From Mucilaginibacter paludis DSM 18603 (GTDB taxonomy: Bacteria; Bacteroidota; Bacteroidia; Sphingobacteriales; Sphingobacteriaceae): a stretch of 64,000 nucleotides of DNA. Under the pieces are notes generated by a model, which made no database searches, was not told where the DNA came from, and worked only from the letters and a program-made list of their open reading frames with translations. The translations under genes and the position numbers were made by a program. The stretch is from the NCBI RefSeq assembly GCF_000166195.2, contig NZ_CM001403.1:5164432-5228431 (forward strand). Direction: 5' to 3'. This document shows positions 25,088 through 32,947 of this stretch, piece after piece (the stretch's first letter is position 1; every line of letters begins with the position of its first letter).

Positions 25088-26725
25088 TTATAGCTCTTTA
25101 TCGAGAAACGGATACCTGTAATTCTTAGGCGAATCAAAAGTTTCCTTAATGGTTCTTGGCGATACCCATCGCAACAGGTTGATCATAGAGCCAGCCTTAT
25201 CATTAGTTCCCGATCCCCTGGCGCCGCCAAACGGTTGTTGGCCAACAACCGCTCCGGTAGGTTTATCGTTTACATAAAAGTTTCCGGCGGCGTTGCGTAA
25301 AGCATGCGATGCCTGGGCTATGGCGTAACGGTCTTGCGCTATGATACACCCCGTGAGGGCGTAGATTGAGGTTTGATCAATCAGGTTTAATACCTTGTCA
25401 AAATCGGCATCCTCATACACATAAATAGTGAGCACCGGGCCAAACAGCTCCTCGCGCATGGTAACATATTGCGGGTCGGTGGTTACAAGCACGGTAGGCT
25501 CAATAAACCAGCCTTTGCTTTTATCGTATTTGCCACCGGCAATAACCTCAACAGCACTATTCTGGTGAGCCTGATCAATATATCTGGCTAACTTATCGAA
25601 CGATTTTTCGTCGATCACTGCGTTAACAAAATTTTCAAAATCTTCAACAGGTCCCATTTTTAATTCGCCCAGATCGTTAAGCAAGCCGGTTTTGATGGCA
25701 GGCCATAACGATTTAGGCAAATACGCCCTCGACGCTGCCGAGCATTTTTGTCCCTGGTACTCAAAAGCGCCGCGTACCAAAGCAGTTGTAGCTACTTCAA
25801 CATTGGCGCTCGGGTGTGCCAGCACAAAATCTTTACCACCGGTTTCGCCTACAATGCGTGGGTAGGTTTTGTATTTATGGATGTTGGTACCAATAGTTTT
25901 CCAGATGTTTTGGAACACTGGGGTTGATCCGGTGAAATGTACCCCTGCAAAATCAGGATGGCTGAAAATGATATCGCCAGCCATAGGGCCATCAACATAA
26001 ATCAGGTTGATTACCCCAGCCGGTACCCCAGCTTCAATAAAAACCTGCATCAAAACGTTGGCAGCGTAAACCTGGGTATCATTAGGTTTCCATACCACCA
26101 CGTTGCCCATCATGGCTGCCGAAGCAGGCAGGTTGCCGGCAATAGCTGTAAAATTGAAAGGCGTAATAGCGAAAACAAAACCTTCCAGCGGGCGCTGTTC
26201 CACACGGTTCCAGATTCCTTTAGGGGATACAGGGGGCTGTTGGGCATAAATTTCGGCCATGTACGATACATTGAACCTTAAAAAATCCACCATCTCACAA
26301 GCGGCGTCAATCTCGGCCTGGTAAGCGTTTTTAGATTGGCCAAGCATGGTAGCCGCATTAATTTTAGCGCGGTAAGGGCCGGATAATAAATCGGCAGCTT
26401 TTAAAAATATGGCAGCGCGTTCTTCCCAGGCTAAGGCTTCCCAGTTGGCTTTAGCGGCCAGTGCTGCGTTAATGGCGGCGTGTACATGGCTTTCGTCGCC
26501 TATATGATAGGTTGCCAGCACATGCTGATGATCATGTGGTGGGCGCACAGTGCCGGTTTTGCCGGTACGTACTTCCTGCCCGCCAATATACATGGGTATA
26601 TCAATTTGCTGGGCACGGCCCTCTTGTAGGGCAGCCTTAAGCGCGGCGCGTTCCACACTGCGCGGTCCGTAATTTAAAACCGGTTCGTTTACCGGTTTGG
26701 GTATGTTAAAAAATCCTTTAAGCAT
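25088..26725 (-). CDS. pruA: L-glutamate gamma-semialdehyde dehydrogenase (P5C dehydrogenase)
   Basis: NAD-dependent aldehyde dehydrogenase performing the second step of proline catabolism, to glutamate. 545 residues, like the free-standing ALDH4-type enzymes rather than the bifunctional PutA. The catalytic Cys is in YQGQKCSAASRAYLP; the upstream GETGGKDFVLAHP region supplies the base; WKPNDTQVYAANVLMQVF and GVINLIYVDGP line the cofactor site. The C-terminal PTGAVVGQQPFGGARGSGT is the ALDH4 bridging segment. A proline dehydrogenase gene is not in the window. A TATCTTTG -7 element is 21 nt before the ATG. Confidence 0.95.
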   Translation of the reverse strand: MLKGFFNIPKPVNEPVLNYGPRSVERAALKAALQEGRAQQIDIPMYIGGQEVRTGKTGTVRPPHDHQHVLATYHIGDESHVHAAINAALAAKANWEALAWEERAAIFLKAADLLSGPYRAKINAATMLGQSKNAYQAEIDAACEMVDFLRFNVSYMAEIYAQQPPVSPKGIWNRVEQRPLEGFVFAITPFNFTAIAGNLPASAAMMGNVVVWKPNDTQVYAANVLMQVFIEAGVPAGVINLIYVDGPMAGDIIFSHPDFAGVHFTGSTPVFQNIWKTIGTNIHKYKTYPRIVGETGGKDFVLAHPSANVEVATTALVRGAFEYQGQKCSAASRAYLPKSLWPAIKTGLLNDLGELKMGPVEDFENFVNAVIDEKSFDKLARYIDQAHQNSAVEVIAGGKYDKSKGWFIEPTVLVTTDPQYVTMREELFGPVLTIYVYEDADFDKVLNLIDQTSIYALTGCIIAQDRYAIAQASHALRNAAGNFYVNDKPTGAVVGQQPFGGARGSGTNDKAGSMINLLRWVSPRTIKETFDSPKNYRYPFLDKEL

Positions 26726-26745
26726 GTCAGTTATAAATGTGGATG

Positions 26746-26753
26746 CAAAGATA
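26746..26753 (-). promoter_or_regulatory. Bacteroidota -7 element upstream of pruA
   Basis: TATCTTTG on the minus strand, followed by CATCC, matches TAnnTTTG and lies 21 nt before the ATG. Confidence 0.4.
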
Positions 26754-26863
26754 AGGAATTTGTAAATGCTGGGTAAGTCGCTTATTTAAATGTGAGAGTT
26801 AGGTTAGCTTTTGGTAAAGTTAGCGGCAGGGTAGCTGTAATGCTCAGTTTAAGAATGTGTTTA

Positions 26864-27035
26864 GCCGGTAGTCTGAGACTACCGACATATTTATTCGAAG
26901 TCAGAGACTTCGAATAGCGGCGTTCGTAGACGGAGTCTAACAGCAGTAGCCGACGTTTCAAATAGAAAATATCAAAAAAAGTGCTATTCGAAGTCTCTGA
27001 CTTCGAATGCCTATGCTTGTAGTCTCCGACTACAG
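26864..27035. repeat. REP cluster downstream of RAYT copy 1
   Basis: Four palindromes: GTAGTC-TGA-GACTAC at 26868-26882, TTCGAAGTC-AGA-GACTTCGAA at 26894-26914, TTCGAAGTC-TCT-GACTTCGAA at 26987-27007, and GTAGTC-TCC-GACTAC at 27019-27033. Two stem classes are present (one GTAGTC-based, one TTCGAAGTC-based), paired about 10-12 nt apart like bacterial BIMEs. The rest of the 331-nt gap holds no gene. Confidence 0.85.
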
Positions 27036-27056
27036 GCTAATTGTCAATAACCATGA

Positions 27057-27620
27057 CTAAAACCATAAACAATCCACATCGATAATCGATTCCTTTTCCT
27101 CATAATTAGATGCGCTTGAATAGACATAGTCGGCAGCATCATAAACATACCCTGCCCTTACTGGATTATCATGAATATAATCTATCTTCTGTTGTGTGAA
27201 ATCAGGGCCGAATAATTCAACAAAATGATTGTCTTGTACCCAAATCTGGTAATCTTCATTACGGGTATGCCTGGATGCATAATACTTAAACTGATGCAAC
27301 ATCCATTCTTTCCGGCTTTCGGTTTCGTTTTCAATATAATCCAGGATGGACCGCGCTGTAAACTTTTTAAAATCGCGTACAAAAACACTCAGGCTGTGCC
27401 CGGGTTTAACAGACGCAATTAAATGAACATGATTAGACATCATAACATAAGCATGTAAATTTAATCCCTTTTTCTCCTGGCAAAACTTTAAAGATGCGAT
27501 CAGCATGTCTTTATAAACCCGTCGACTAAAAATATCTATCCAACCTACTATGGTAAAAGTCATATAGTAAATAGCTTGCTGATCTCTTATTAAATAGCCG
27601 GGTTTAAAAATATTATCCAT
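27057..27620 (-). CDS. REP-associated tyrosine transposase (RAYT), copy 1
   Basis: Y1-HUH single-strand transposase of the IS200-like RAYT type, 187 residues, apparently intact. The HUH motif is His64-Val65-His66 in MMSNHVHLIASV. The family-typical RDFKKFTARSILDYI and YIHDNPVRAGYVY follow, the latter containing a conserved Tyr. RAYTs bind and cleave REP palindromes, and this gene is enclosed by two clusters of them, which supports the assignment. A second copy with a frameshift is at about 39.7-40.3 kb in the opposite orientation. Confidence 0.92.
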   Translation of the reverse strand: MDNIFKPGYLIRDQQAIYYMTFTIVGWIDIFSRRVYKDMLIASLKFCQEKKGLNLHAYVMMSNHVHLIASVKPGHSLSVFVRDFKKFTARSILDYIENETESRKEWMLHQFKYYASRHTRNEDYQIWVQDNHFVELFGPDFTQQKIDYIHDNPVRAGYVYDAADYVYSSASNYEEKESIIDVDCLWF

Positions 27621-27762
27621 CCTTTATAATTTGATTGGCAATTTACGGAACTTTACTGTAGCTGGTGACTACGTATATAGTAGTTCGGGAGTTGGAGAGA
27701 CTACAGAGAGATTCACTTTTAAGTGTTTGGTCAATTCGGCTCAACATGCGAAAAGTATTTTA

Positions 27763-28020
27763 GCCGGTAGTCAGAGACTACTGGCATATTGGTTCGAAGT
27801 CAAAGACTTCGAACAGCGGTGGGGTTTCAAATAGAAAATATCAAAATAGAAAATATCAAAAAAAAATGCTATTCGAAGTCTCTGACTTCGAATGCCTATA
27901 CTTGTAGTCTCCGACTACAGGCTAATTGTCCGATATGATATTTTAGAAACTCACTTAAATTGTATGGCATTCGGTTCAACGTGCGGCAGGCATTTAGCCG
28001 GTAGTCTGAGACTTCGAACA
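27763..28020. repeat. REP cluster upstream of RAYT copy 1
   Basis: Palindromes at 27763-27785 (GTAGTC class), 27792-27814 and 27871-27893 (TTCGAAGTC class) and 27904-27918 (GTAGTC class). A hybrid at about 27996-28018 has the left arm of the first class and the right arm of the second (GGTAGTCTGAGACTTCGAAC). The AATAGAAAATATCAAAA stretch near 27828-27860 also occurs in the downstream cluster. This gap of 443 nt (27621-28063) holds no gene. Confidence 0.85.
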
Positions 28021-28063
28021 GCGTGCTACCTCGAACAGCGGGCACTTAAAAATATCAATATTC

Positions 28064-28714
28064 TTATAAGCTCAAATTAACAGGAATAGAATATTGCATC
28101 CGGGAGGGCTTACCGTTATTTAGCCCTGGGTTCCATTTGGGCATGTTTTTAATTGCCCTGATTATTTGTTCGTCCAGATGCTTCCCCGCGCTTCTTATGA
28201 TTTGAATGTTGGTTAGCGATCCGTTCTTTTCAACGATAAATTGCACGAAAGCCCGCCCTTGAAAATCGCTTGTGTTTTTGATGTGCTGGCGCAGATACTT
28301 TTTTAAAGCTTCCTGGCCTCCCGGAAAGGATGGGGCAATTTCAGCCACCATCCCAAAAAATGCTTCATTTTGAATGGTATCAACCTTTGCTGCCTTTTCG
28401 GGTGGAAGTTTTAATGCCTTACCCATCACCTCGTTCTGGCATGATGTTAAGCCGAACACTATCATTGCCGCCGAGGCCCATTTGTACCATTGTGGCTTTT
28501 TGGGTATTGTTTTGAACCGGACGGCATCATATAAGCCACATAGGGGGGCTCCGCTTTTTCTAAACGCTTCCAGTATTTCGGTCTCGGTCATTCCTCTAAA
28601 ATCATAAACCATCTTCTGGCAACTGTCGCAATGCCAACCGGCACTACAGGGCTGCAGCTCGTTAATAGATTTTGGACATTTAAAGGATAATTGGATTTTT
28701 TGAAATGGTTCCAT
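28064..28714 (-). CDS. TonB C-terminal domain protein with Cys-rich N terminus
   Basis: 216 residues. The N-terminal 40 residues contain CPKSINELQPC and WHCDSCQKMVYDF, with two CxxC-like pairs that may bind a metal. A hydrophobic segment (KWASAAMIVFGLTSCQ) at about residues 75-90 is a single membrane helix. The C-terminal 90 residues match the TonB fold (FPGGQEALKKYLRQHI, GRAFVQFIVEKNGSL, AIKNMPKWNPGLNNGK), as in TonB-like energy transducers. With no ExbB/ExbD nearby, and the Cys cluster on the presumed cytoplasmic side, a sensory or regulatory role is as possible as energy transfer. Confidence 0.78.
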   Translation of the reverse strand: MEPFQKIQLSFKCPKSINELQPCSAGWHCDSCQKMVYDFRGMTETEILEAFRKSGAPLCGLYDAVRFKTIPKKPQWYKWASAAMIVFGLTSCQNEVMGKALKLPPEKAAKVDTIQNEAFFGMVAEIAPSFPGGQEALKKYLRQHIKNTSDFQGRAFVQFIVEKNGSLTNIQIIRSAGKHLDEQIIRAIKNMPKWNPGLNNGKPSRMQYSIPVNLSL

Positions 28715-28791
28715 TGGTATCTGTAGTTTATTTAAAGTATAGATGCAGGAAGATGTGCGAATTCCATAATGGATATAAATTTTTCATTTTA

Positions 28792-28823
28792 GGCTGGTTC
28801 GAAGACAGAGACTTCGAACCAGC
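28792..28823. repeat. Isolated REP palindrome
   Basis: GCTGGTTCGAAG-ACAGAG-ACTTCGAACCAGC: a long TTCGAA-class palindrome standing alone in the gap between the TonB-like gene and the next small gene, about 1.2 kb from RAYT copy 1. Confidence 0.8.
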
Positions 28824-28987
28824 GAGATTTTCCCTCCAATTCAATATTCTATTCTGCAATGTTTTAGTTAATTTGCCGTTTACGATGCAATAATCAACAA
28901 GCGCTTTGATGGTACATCTTATGTCAAAAAACACAGAAGCACCATTTGCGCTTTCAAATTCAACTTTTATTAGCTACATTCGCATCA

Positions 28988-29377
28988 ATGGGTTATAAAA
29001 AATATACGGTTTTCTTTCTCCTGAGCGTCTTTTTGATGGCACGGGTGGAGCCTGTATTTCCTTACCTGAAAACGTTGCCTCAGCTAACGCATAACATTAT
29101 TTCTCATTTATCGGCCTTATACACCGGCTCAACAGAAGTCAATATTCTGGCCAATATTGATATCGAAGATCAGGACAATACAGATACTAAAGATGATGAG
29201 AAGGAAACCGAAAAAGAAGTTACCAAATCAATCAAAGAAGAATGCAAAATGCTTTTGCATGATTATACCGCTTTGTTAATTTTTAACCAAAGCTCCAACC
29301 GCACACTGTTTCATCTATATCTTTCAGGAAAAGAGAGAACCCATGTAAATGAAGTGTTCAGACCACCACTCGTTTAA
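28988..29377 (+). CDS. Hypothetical protein with acidic linker
   Basis: Not recognised. 129 residues from an ATG; a TTG start 42 nt upstream is possible but weaker. A short N-terminal hydrophobic stretch (YTVFFLLSVFLMARV) may be a signal or anchor. The middle is strongly acidic with alternating charge (IEDQDNTDTKDDEKETEKEV), likely disordered. The C-terminal portion (MLLHDYTALLIFNQSS, then LSGKERTHVNEVFRPP) is more ordered. It lies 164 nt ahead of the SulP-carbonic anhydrase gene on the same strand. Function unknown. Confidence 0.6.
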   Translation: MGYKKYTVFFLLSVFLMARVEPVFPYLKTLPQLTHNIISHLSALYTGSTEVNILANIDIEDQDNTDTKDDEKETEKEVTKSIKEECKMLLHDYTALLIFNQSSNRTLFHLYLSGKERTHVNEVFRPPLV

Positions 29378-29541
29378 TTAAATCTGTAAAATCTTCTTAA
29401 TGCTTTAAAGCAGGTTATTTTTCGGCCTGGAGATTTTTTCTGTGGCCTTTCCGGCTAATCAACTTTAATCATAGCTTTTATAATGGCCTTAAAACCATAG
29501 TAAAAGCTCAGTTCAAAACTTGTTTCCTGATTTAATTTAAA

Positions 29542-31755
29542 ATGAACGTTTCATCATTAAAAAATACATTAAAATCCGACCTGTCATCTGGTCTGGTGGT
29601 CTTCCTGGTAGCATTGCCGCTTTGCCTTGGTGTGGCTTTGGCCAGCGGCGCCCCCCTTTTGTCGGGCATTATTACCGGTGTTGTTGGCGGTATTGTTGTT
29701 GGTTGCCTCAGCGGCTCTCAACTGGCAGTAAGCGGTCCGGCAGCGGGCCTTACCACTATTGTTGCCGCCGCTATTATAACCTTGCACTCGTACGAAGCCT
29801 TTTTGCTGAGTGTGATACTGGCTGGTGGTATCCAAATTGTTTTGGGTTTGGTTAAAGCAGGTAAAATTGGCTTGTACTTTCCATCCAACGTAATTAAAGG
29901 GATGCTTGCAGCTATCGGGATCATCCTGATATTAAAACAAATCCCTCATGCTTTTGGCTATGATGCCGATGCCGAAGGGGATATGGCTTTTTTGCAGGCT
30001 GATAACAACAATACCTTCAGCGAAATTAATAACCTGCTTTCCAAGCTTAATTTTGGTGCCATCCTGATATTTGCCATATCGATGACGGTATTGATGTTGT
30101 GGGATACCCGGATGTTTAAAAAAGTGAAAAGTTTCCCGGCGGGTTTGGTCGTGGTTATCCTGGGCGTTCTGGCGTCTATCGGCCTGAACTCGTTACCGGA
30201 ATCTTTACATTTACGTACCAATAGCTTTGTCAAGATCCCCGTATTATCAAGCGTTGGCGATTTTGCTACCATACTGAAGTTTCCTGATTTTAGCCAGGTA
30301 AGCAATCCTGCTGTTTGGACCATCGCCCTTACCATCGCTTTTGTGGCCAGTTTAGAAACCTTGCTCAGCATTGAAGCAGTTGATAAACTTGACCCTCAAA
30401 AAAGATCAACCCCCTTAAACCGCGAATTGCTGGCACAGGGCATCGGTAATACGGTTTCCGGCTTATTAGGCGGTATCCCCCTTACAGCAGTAATTGTGCG
30501 TGGGGCAACCAACGTAAACGCTGGTGCTAAAACCAAAGTATCAGCCATATTTCATGGTGTGCTGCTATTGGTTACCGTTCTGTTGATCCCCGGAATCTTG
30601 AACATGATTCCGCTGGCTTGTTTGGCCGCCATCCTGATTATGGTAGGTTATAAGCTGGCCAAAGTGAAACTGTTTACCGAGATGTATAAATCTGGATGGA
30701 ATCAGTTTACCCCGTTTATAGTTACTGTGGTGGCTATTATTTTAACCGATTTGTTGAAAGGTGTATTGGTGGGCATGGCTGTAAGCATCATCTTTATTTT
30801 GGTTAATGCCACTAAGGATTTGATCTACTCAACCGAGAGCACCAGCGAGAATGGCAAGGTACAGCGCCTGGTATTATCAGAGCAGGTTACCTTTTTAAAT
30901 AAGGCACACTTAAACGAGTTTTTTAGTAAAATTAAGCCCCATACCAGCGTTTGGATTGATGCCACGCAAACTAAATATATTGAGCAGGATTGCCTTGAAA
31001 TTTTACAGGATTTTAAAGCGAGAGCCGCCGGTGAGCATATTGCCTGCACCATTACCGGTTTAAAAGATCACTACTCGTTTTTAGAGGCTAAGGGCGAATT
31101 GATAGCTCACGATCATGACCATAGTAAACAACAGCCTTACCAGGCCCTTTTTGCAAACAACCGTAAATGGATTGCCGAGAAGCTGCACCTGGATATTAAT
31201 TATTTTACCAAGTTGAATGCAGGCCAGTCGCCCCAATATTTAATTGTGGGTTGCTCTGATAGCCGTGCCCCGCTCGAATTGATTACCGGTGCGCAACCTG
31301 GCGAAATTTTCAGTCAGCGTAACATTGCCAACCAGGTTATTCCGAGCGATCCTAACCTGATGTCGGTTTTACAATACGCAGTTGAGGCGTTAAAGGTTAA
31401 ACACATTATTATTTGCGGCCACTATGGTTGCGGCGGCGTGCGTGCCGCGCTGGCTGGCGGTACCAGCGGCAACCTTGACCAATGGTTGAGCCATGTGCGC
31501 GATGTGTACCGTACCCACAAGGATGAGTTGGAATTGATCCAGGATCCGGAGATGCAGCACCGCCGCCTGGTTGAGCTCAATGTTAAAGAGCAAATTTACC
31601 AGCTAAGATCAACCTCCATCGTACAGAAGGCCCTGCAAAACGGCCAGGTGTTAAACATTTACGGTTGGGTTTATGATCTTGCCGATGGTATGCTGCACGA
31701 TTTGCAGGTTCAGGATATCGAATTAAATAACATCGTAAAACCAGTACTGGCTTAA
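29542..31755 (+). CDS. SulP anion transporter fused to carbonic anhydrase
   Basis: 737 residues in three parts. Residues 1-about 425 are a SulP transporter with about 12-14 helices (DLSSGLVVFLVALPLCLGVA, SGPAAGLTTIV, LLGGIPLTAVIVRGATNVNA). About 435-530 is a STAS-like cytoplasmic domain (LSEQVTFLNKAHL, WIDATQTKYIEQDCLEILQD). About 540-737 is a complete beta-class carbonic anhydrase with Cys571, Asp573, His627 and Cys630 (CSDSRAP, CGHYGCGGV). The natural reading is an uptake protein for bicarbonate, hydrating or dehydrating its own cargo at the inner membrane, though sulfate or other anions cannot be excluded. It is followed by a hairpin terminator. Confidence 0.93.
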   Translation: MNVSSLKNTLKSDLSSGLVVFLVALPLCLGVALASGAPLLSGIITGVVGGIVVGCLSGSQLAVSGPAAGLTTIVAAAIITLHSYEAFLLSVILAGGIQIVLGLVKAGKIGLYFPSNVIKGMLAAIGIILILKQIPHAFGYDADAEGDMAFLQADNNNTFSEINNLLSKLNFGAILIFAISMTVLMLWDTRMFKKVKSFPAGLVVVILGVLASIGLNSLPESLHLRTNSFVKIPVLSSVGDFATILKFPDFSQVSNPAVWTIALTIAFVASLETLLSIEAVDKLDPQKRSTPLNRELLAQGIGNTVSGLLGGIPLTAVIVRGATNVNAGAKTKVSAIFHGVLLLVTVLLIPGILNMIPLACLAAILIMVGYKLAKVKLFTEMYKSGWNQFTPFIVTVVAIILTDLLKGVLVGMAVSIIFILVNATKDLIYSTESTSENGKVQRLVLSEQVTFLNKAHLNEFFSKIKPHTSVWIDATQTKYIEQDCLEILQDFKARAAGEHIACTITGLKDHYSFLEAKGELIAHDHDHSKQQPYQALFANNRKWIAEKLHLDINYFTKLNAGQSPQYLIVGCSDSRAPLELITGAQPGEIFSQRNIANQVIPSDPNLMSVLQYAVEALKVKHIIICGHYGCGGVRAALAGGTSGNLDQWLSHVRDVYRTHKDELELIQDPEMQHRRLVELNVKEQIYQLRSTSIVQKALQNGQVLNIYGWVYDLADGMLHDLQVQDIELNNIVKPVLA

Positions 31756-31798
31756 AAAACTTTTTAGCCGGTCTCCACATCTATTTTTATCAGTTACC

Positions 31799-31825
31799 AG
31801 CCGGATGCTTCAGCATCCGGCTTTA
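31799..31825 (+). terminator. Terminator after the SulP-carbonic anhydrase gene
   Basis: AGCCGGATGC and GCATCCGGCT form a near-perfect stem with a 4-nt loop, followed by TTATAAAC. It lies 43 nt past the stop, and the DUF2490 gene begins 14 nt beyond the stem, so it separates the two. Confidence 0.7.
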
Positions 31826-31835
31826 TAAACTTGTT

Positions 31836-32618
31836 ATGTTCAATAAAAAAATAAAAAAGTCCATCTTTGTATTCACCTTCATATTATCAATAGCATCACA
31901 ACATCAGCTTTCGGCACAAAACACCCGCTACAACACATCAAACTTTAATGCCTGGGTAGCGCTTAACGGGCAGTTTTTAATTACGGATAAATGGGGATTA
32001 CATGCCGAAGTACAGATACGGCGTAATGAAGGCTTCAGCCGATGGCAGCAATTGTTGTTAAGGCCTGGTATTTTTTACAATATCAACCCCAACTTAATGG
32101 CAACAGCCGGGTACGCTTATGTAGAAACTTACCCTTACGGGGAAATTCCTATTGCCAAGGTGGCTTTCCCGGAGCATCGCATCTGGCAGCAATTACAATT
32201 AACGCAGCGTACCGGGAGTGTTGATGTGATAAGCCGACTGAGGCTCGAACAGCGGTTTTTTGGAGATGTGAATGCAGGTACCTTTACCAATACCCGCTTT
32301 GAAAATCGTTTCCGTTACATGTTGCGTGCTGTAATCCCTTTAACCCGGGATGCCAATAAAGTAACCAAGCTTTACGTACCCGTTTACGATGAAGCATTTA
32401 TTGCTTTCGGCAAAAATGTAAAGTACAATACCTTTGATCAAAATCGCTTTGGTATCGGTTTAGGTTTAAACGAAGGCAAATTCGGCAAAATTGAGATAGG
32501 CTACCTTTACCAGTACGTACAACAACGCAACCTGCTGCCCGATATGCGCCAGGTAGTTGAAAATAATCACACGCTTTCCATTACCTATTTTTCGGCATTA
32601 AGGCTCGGCAAAAAATAA
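31836..32618 (+). CDS. DUF2490 outer-membrane beta-barrel protein
   Basis: 260 residues with a signal peptide (FVFTFILSIASQHQLSAQ). Alternating strands with aromatic ends throughout (WVALNGQFLITDKWGLHAEV, RWQQLLLRPGIFYNI, LMATAGYAYVET, FRYMLRAVIPLT) and a C-terminal TLSITYFSALRLGKK fit the DUF2490 family, predicted barrels or lipoprotein-like surface proteins of Bacteroidota. Function is unknown. It stands behind the SulP fusion but a hairpin intervenes. Confidence 0.82.
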   Translation: MFNKKIKKSIFVFTFILSIASQHQLSAQNTRYNTSNFNAWVALNGQFLITDKWGLHAEVQIRRNEGFSRWQQLLLRPGIFYNINPNLMATAGYAYVETYPYGEIPIAKVAFPEHRIWQQLQLTQRTGSVDVISRLRLEQRFFGDVNAGTFTNTRFENRFRYMLRAVIPLTRDANKVTKLYVPVYDEAFIAFGKNVKYNTFDQNRFGIGLGLNEGKFGKIEIGYLYQYVQQRNLLPDMRQVVENNHTLSITYFSALRLGKK

Positions 32619-32880
32619 AGTGGAGTTTGTGGTTCGTTACGTAGCTTTTGTTGGTTATTTTGCTGATAATGAGCGTTTTTTAACTCCCCTCTCGAGAGGG
32701 GGCGGGTTAGGTGGTGCGGCTGCAAGGGGTGTGTTTCTGCGCGCGACTAACTCTGTAACACTGCATGGGCAGCATTACTTAATGGCGTTGCCATAGGGTT
32801 GGGGCGCGATTGAAACTTTCGCCTCTGTGCGCTTTGTAAAATCACGCGCACAGAAACACACCCCTCCGGCCCTCTCAAGA
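32619..32880. other. Gene-free region upstream of IS4 copy 1
   Basis: Contains a half copy of the MITE-like element (about 32656-32750: the CCCTCTCGAGAGGG palindrome and the GTGCGGCTGCAAGGGGTG end) and the left arm of the complete copy starting at 32845. Nothing else is recognised. Confidence 0.55.
32656..32750 (+). repeat. MITE-like element, right half only
   Basis: Reads GATAATGAGCGTTTTTTAAC, CTCCCCTCTCGAGAGGGGGC, GGGTTAGGTGGTGCGGCTGC, then AAGGGGTGTGTTTCTGCGCG. This is the right half of the element whose complete copies are at 32845-34544 and 43459-44788. Confidence 0.7.
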
Positions 32881-32947
32881 GCATAGCCGTCAACTTTAGA
32901 AAAAAAAGGGATAAAATTTTTTTAGAGCAAGAATCGGAACTGCAAAA

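Noticed and set aside
26864..27035. Possible CRISPR array or tRNA because of repeated TTCGAA stems.
   Set aside because: The repeats are palindromes of two classes with irregular spacing and no unique spacers of equal length; the GTTCGAA wording resembles a T-loop but no cloverleaf can be drawn. They are REP elements.
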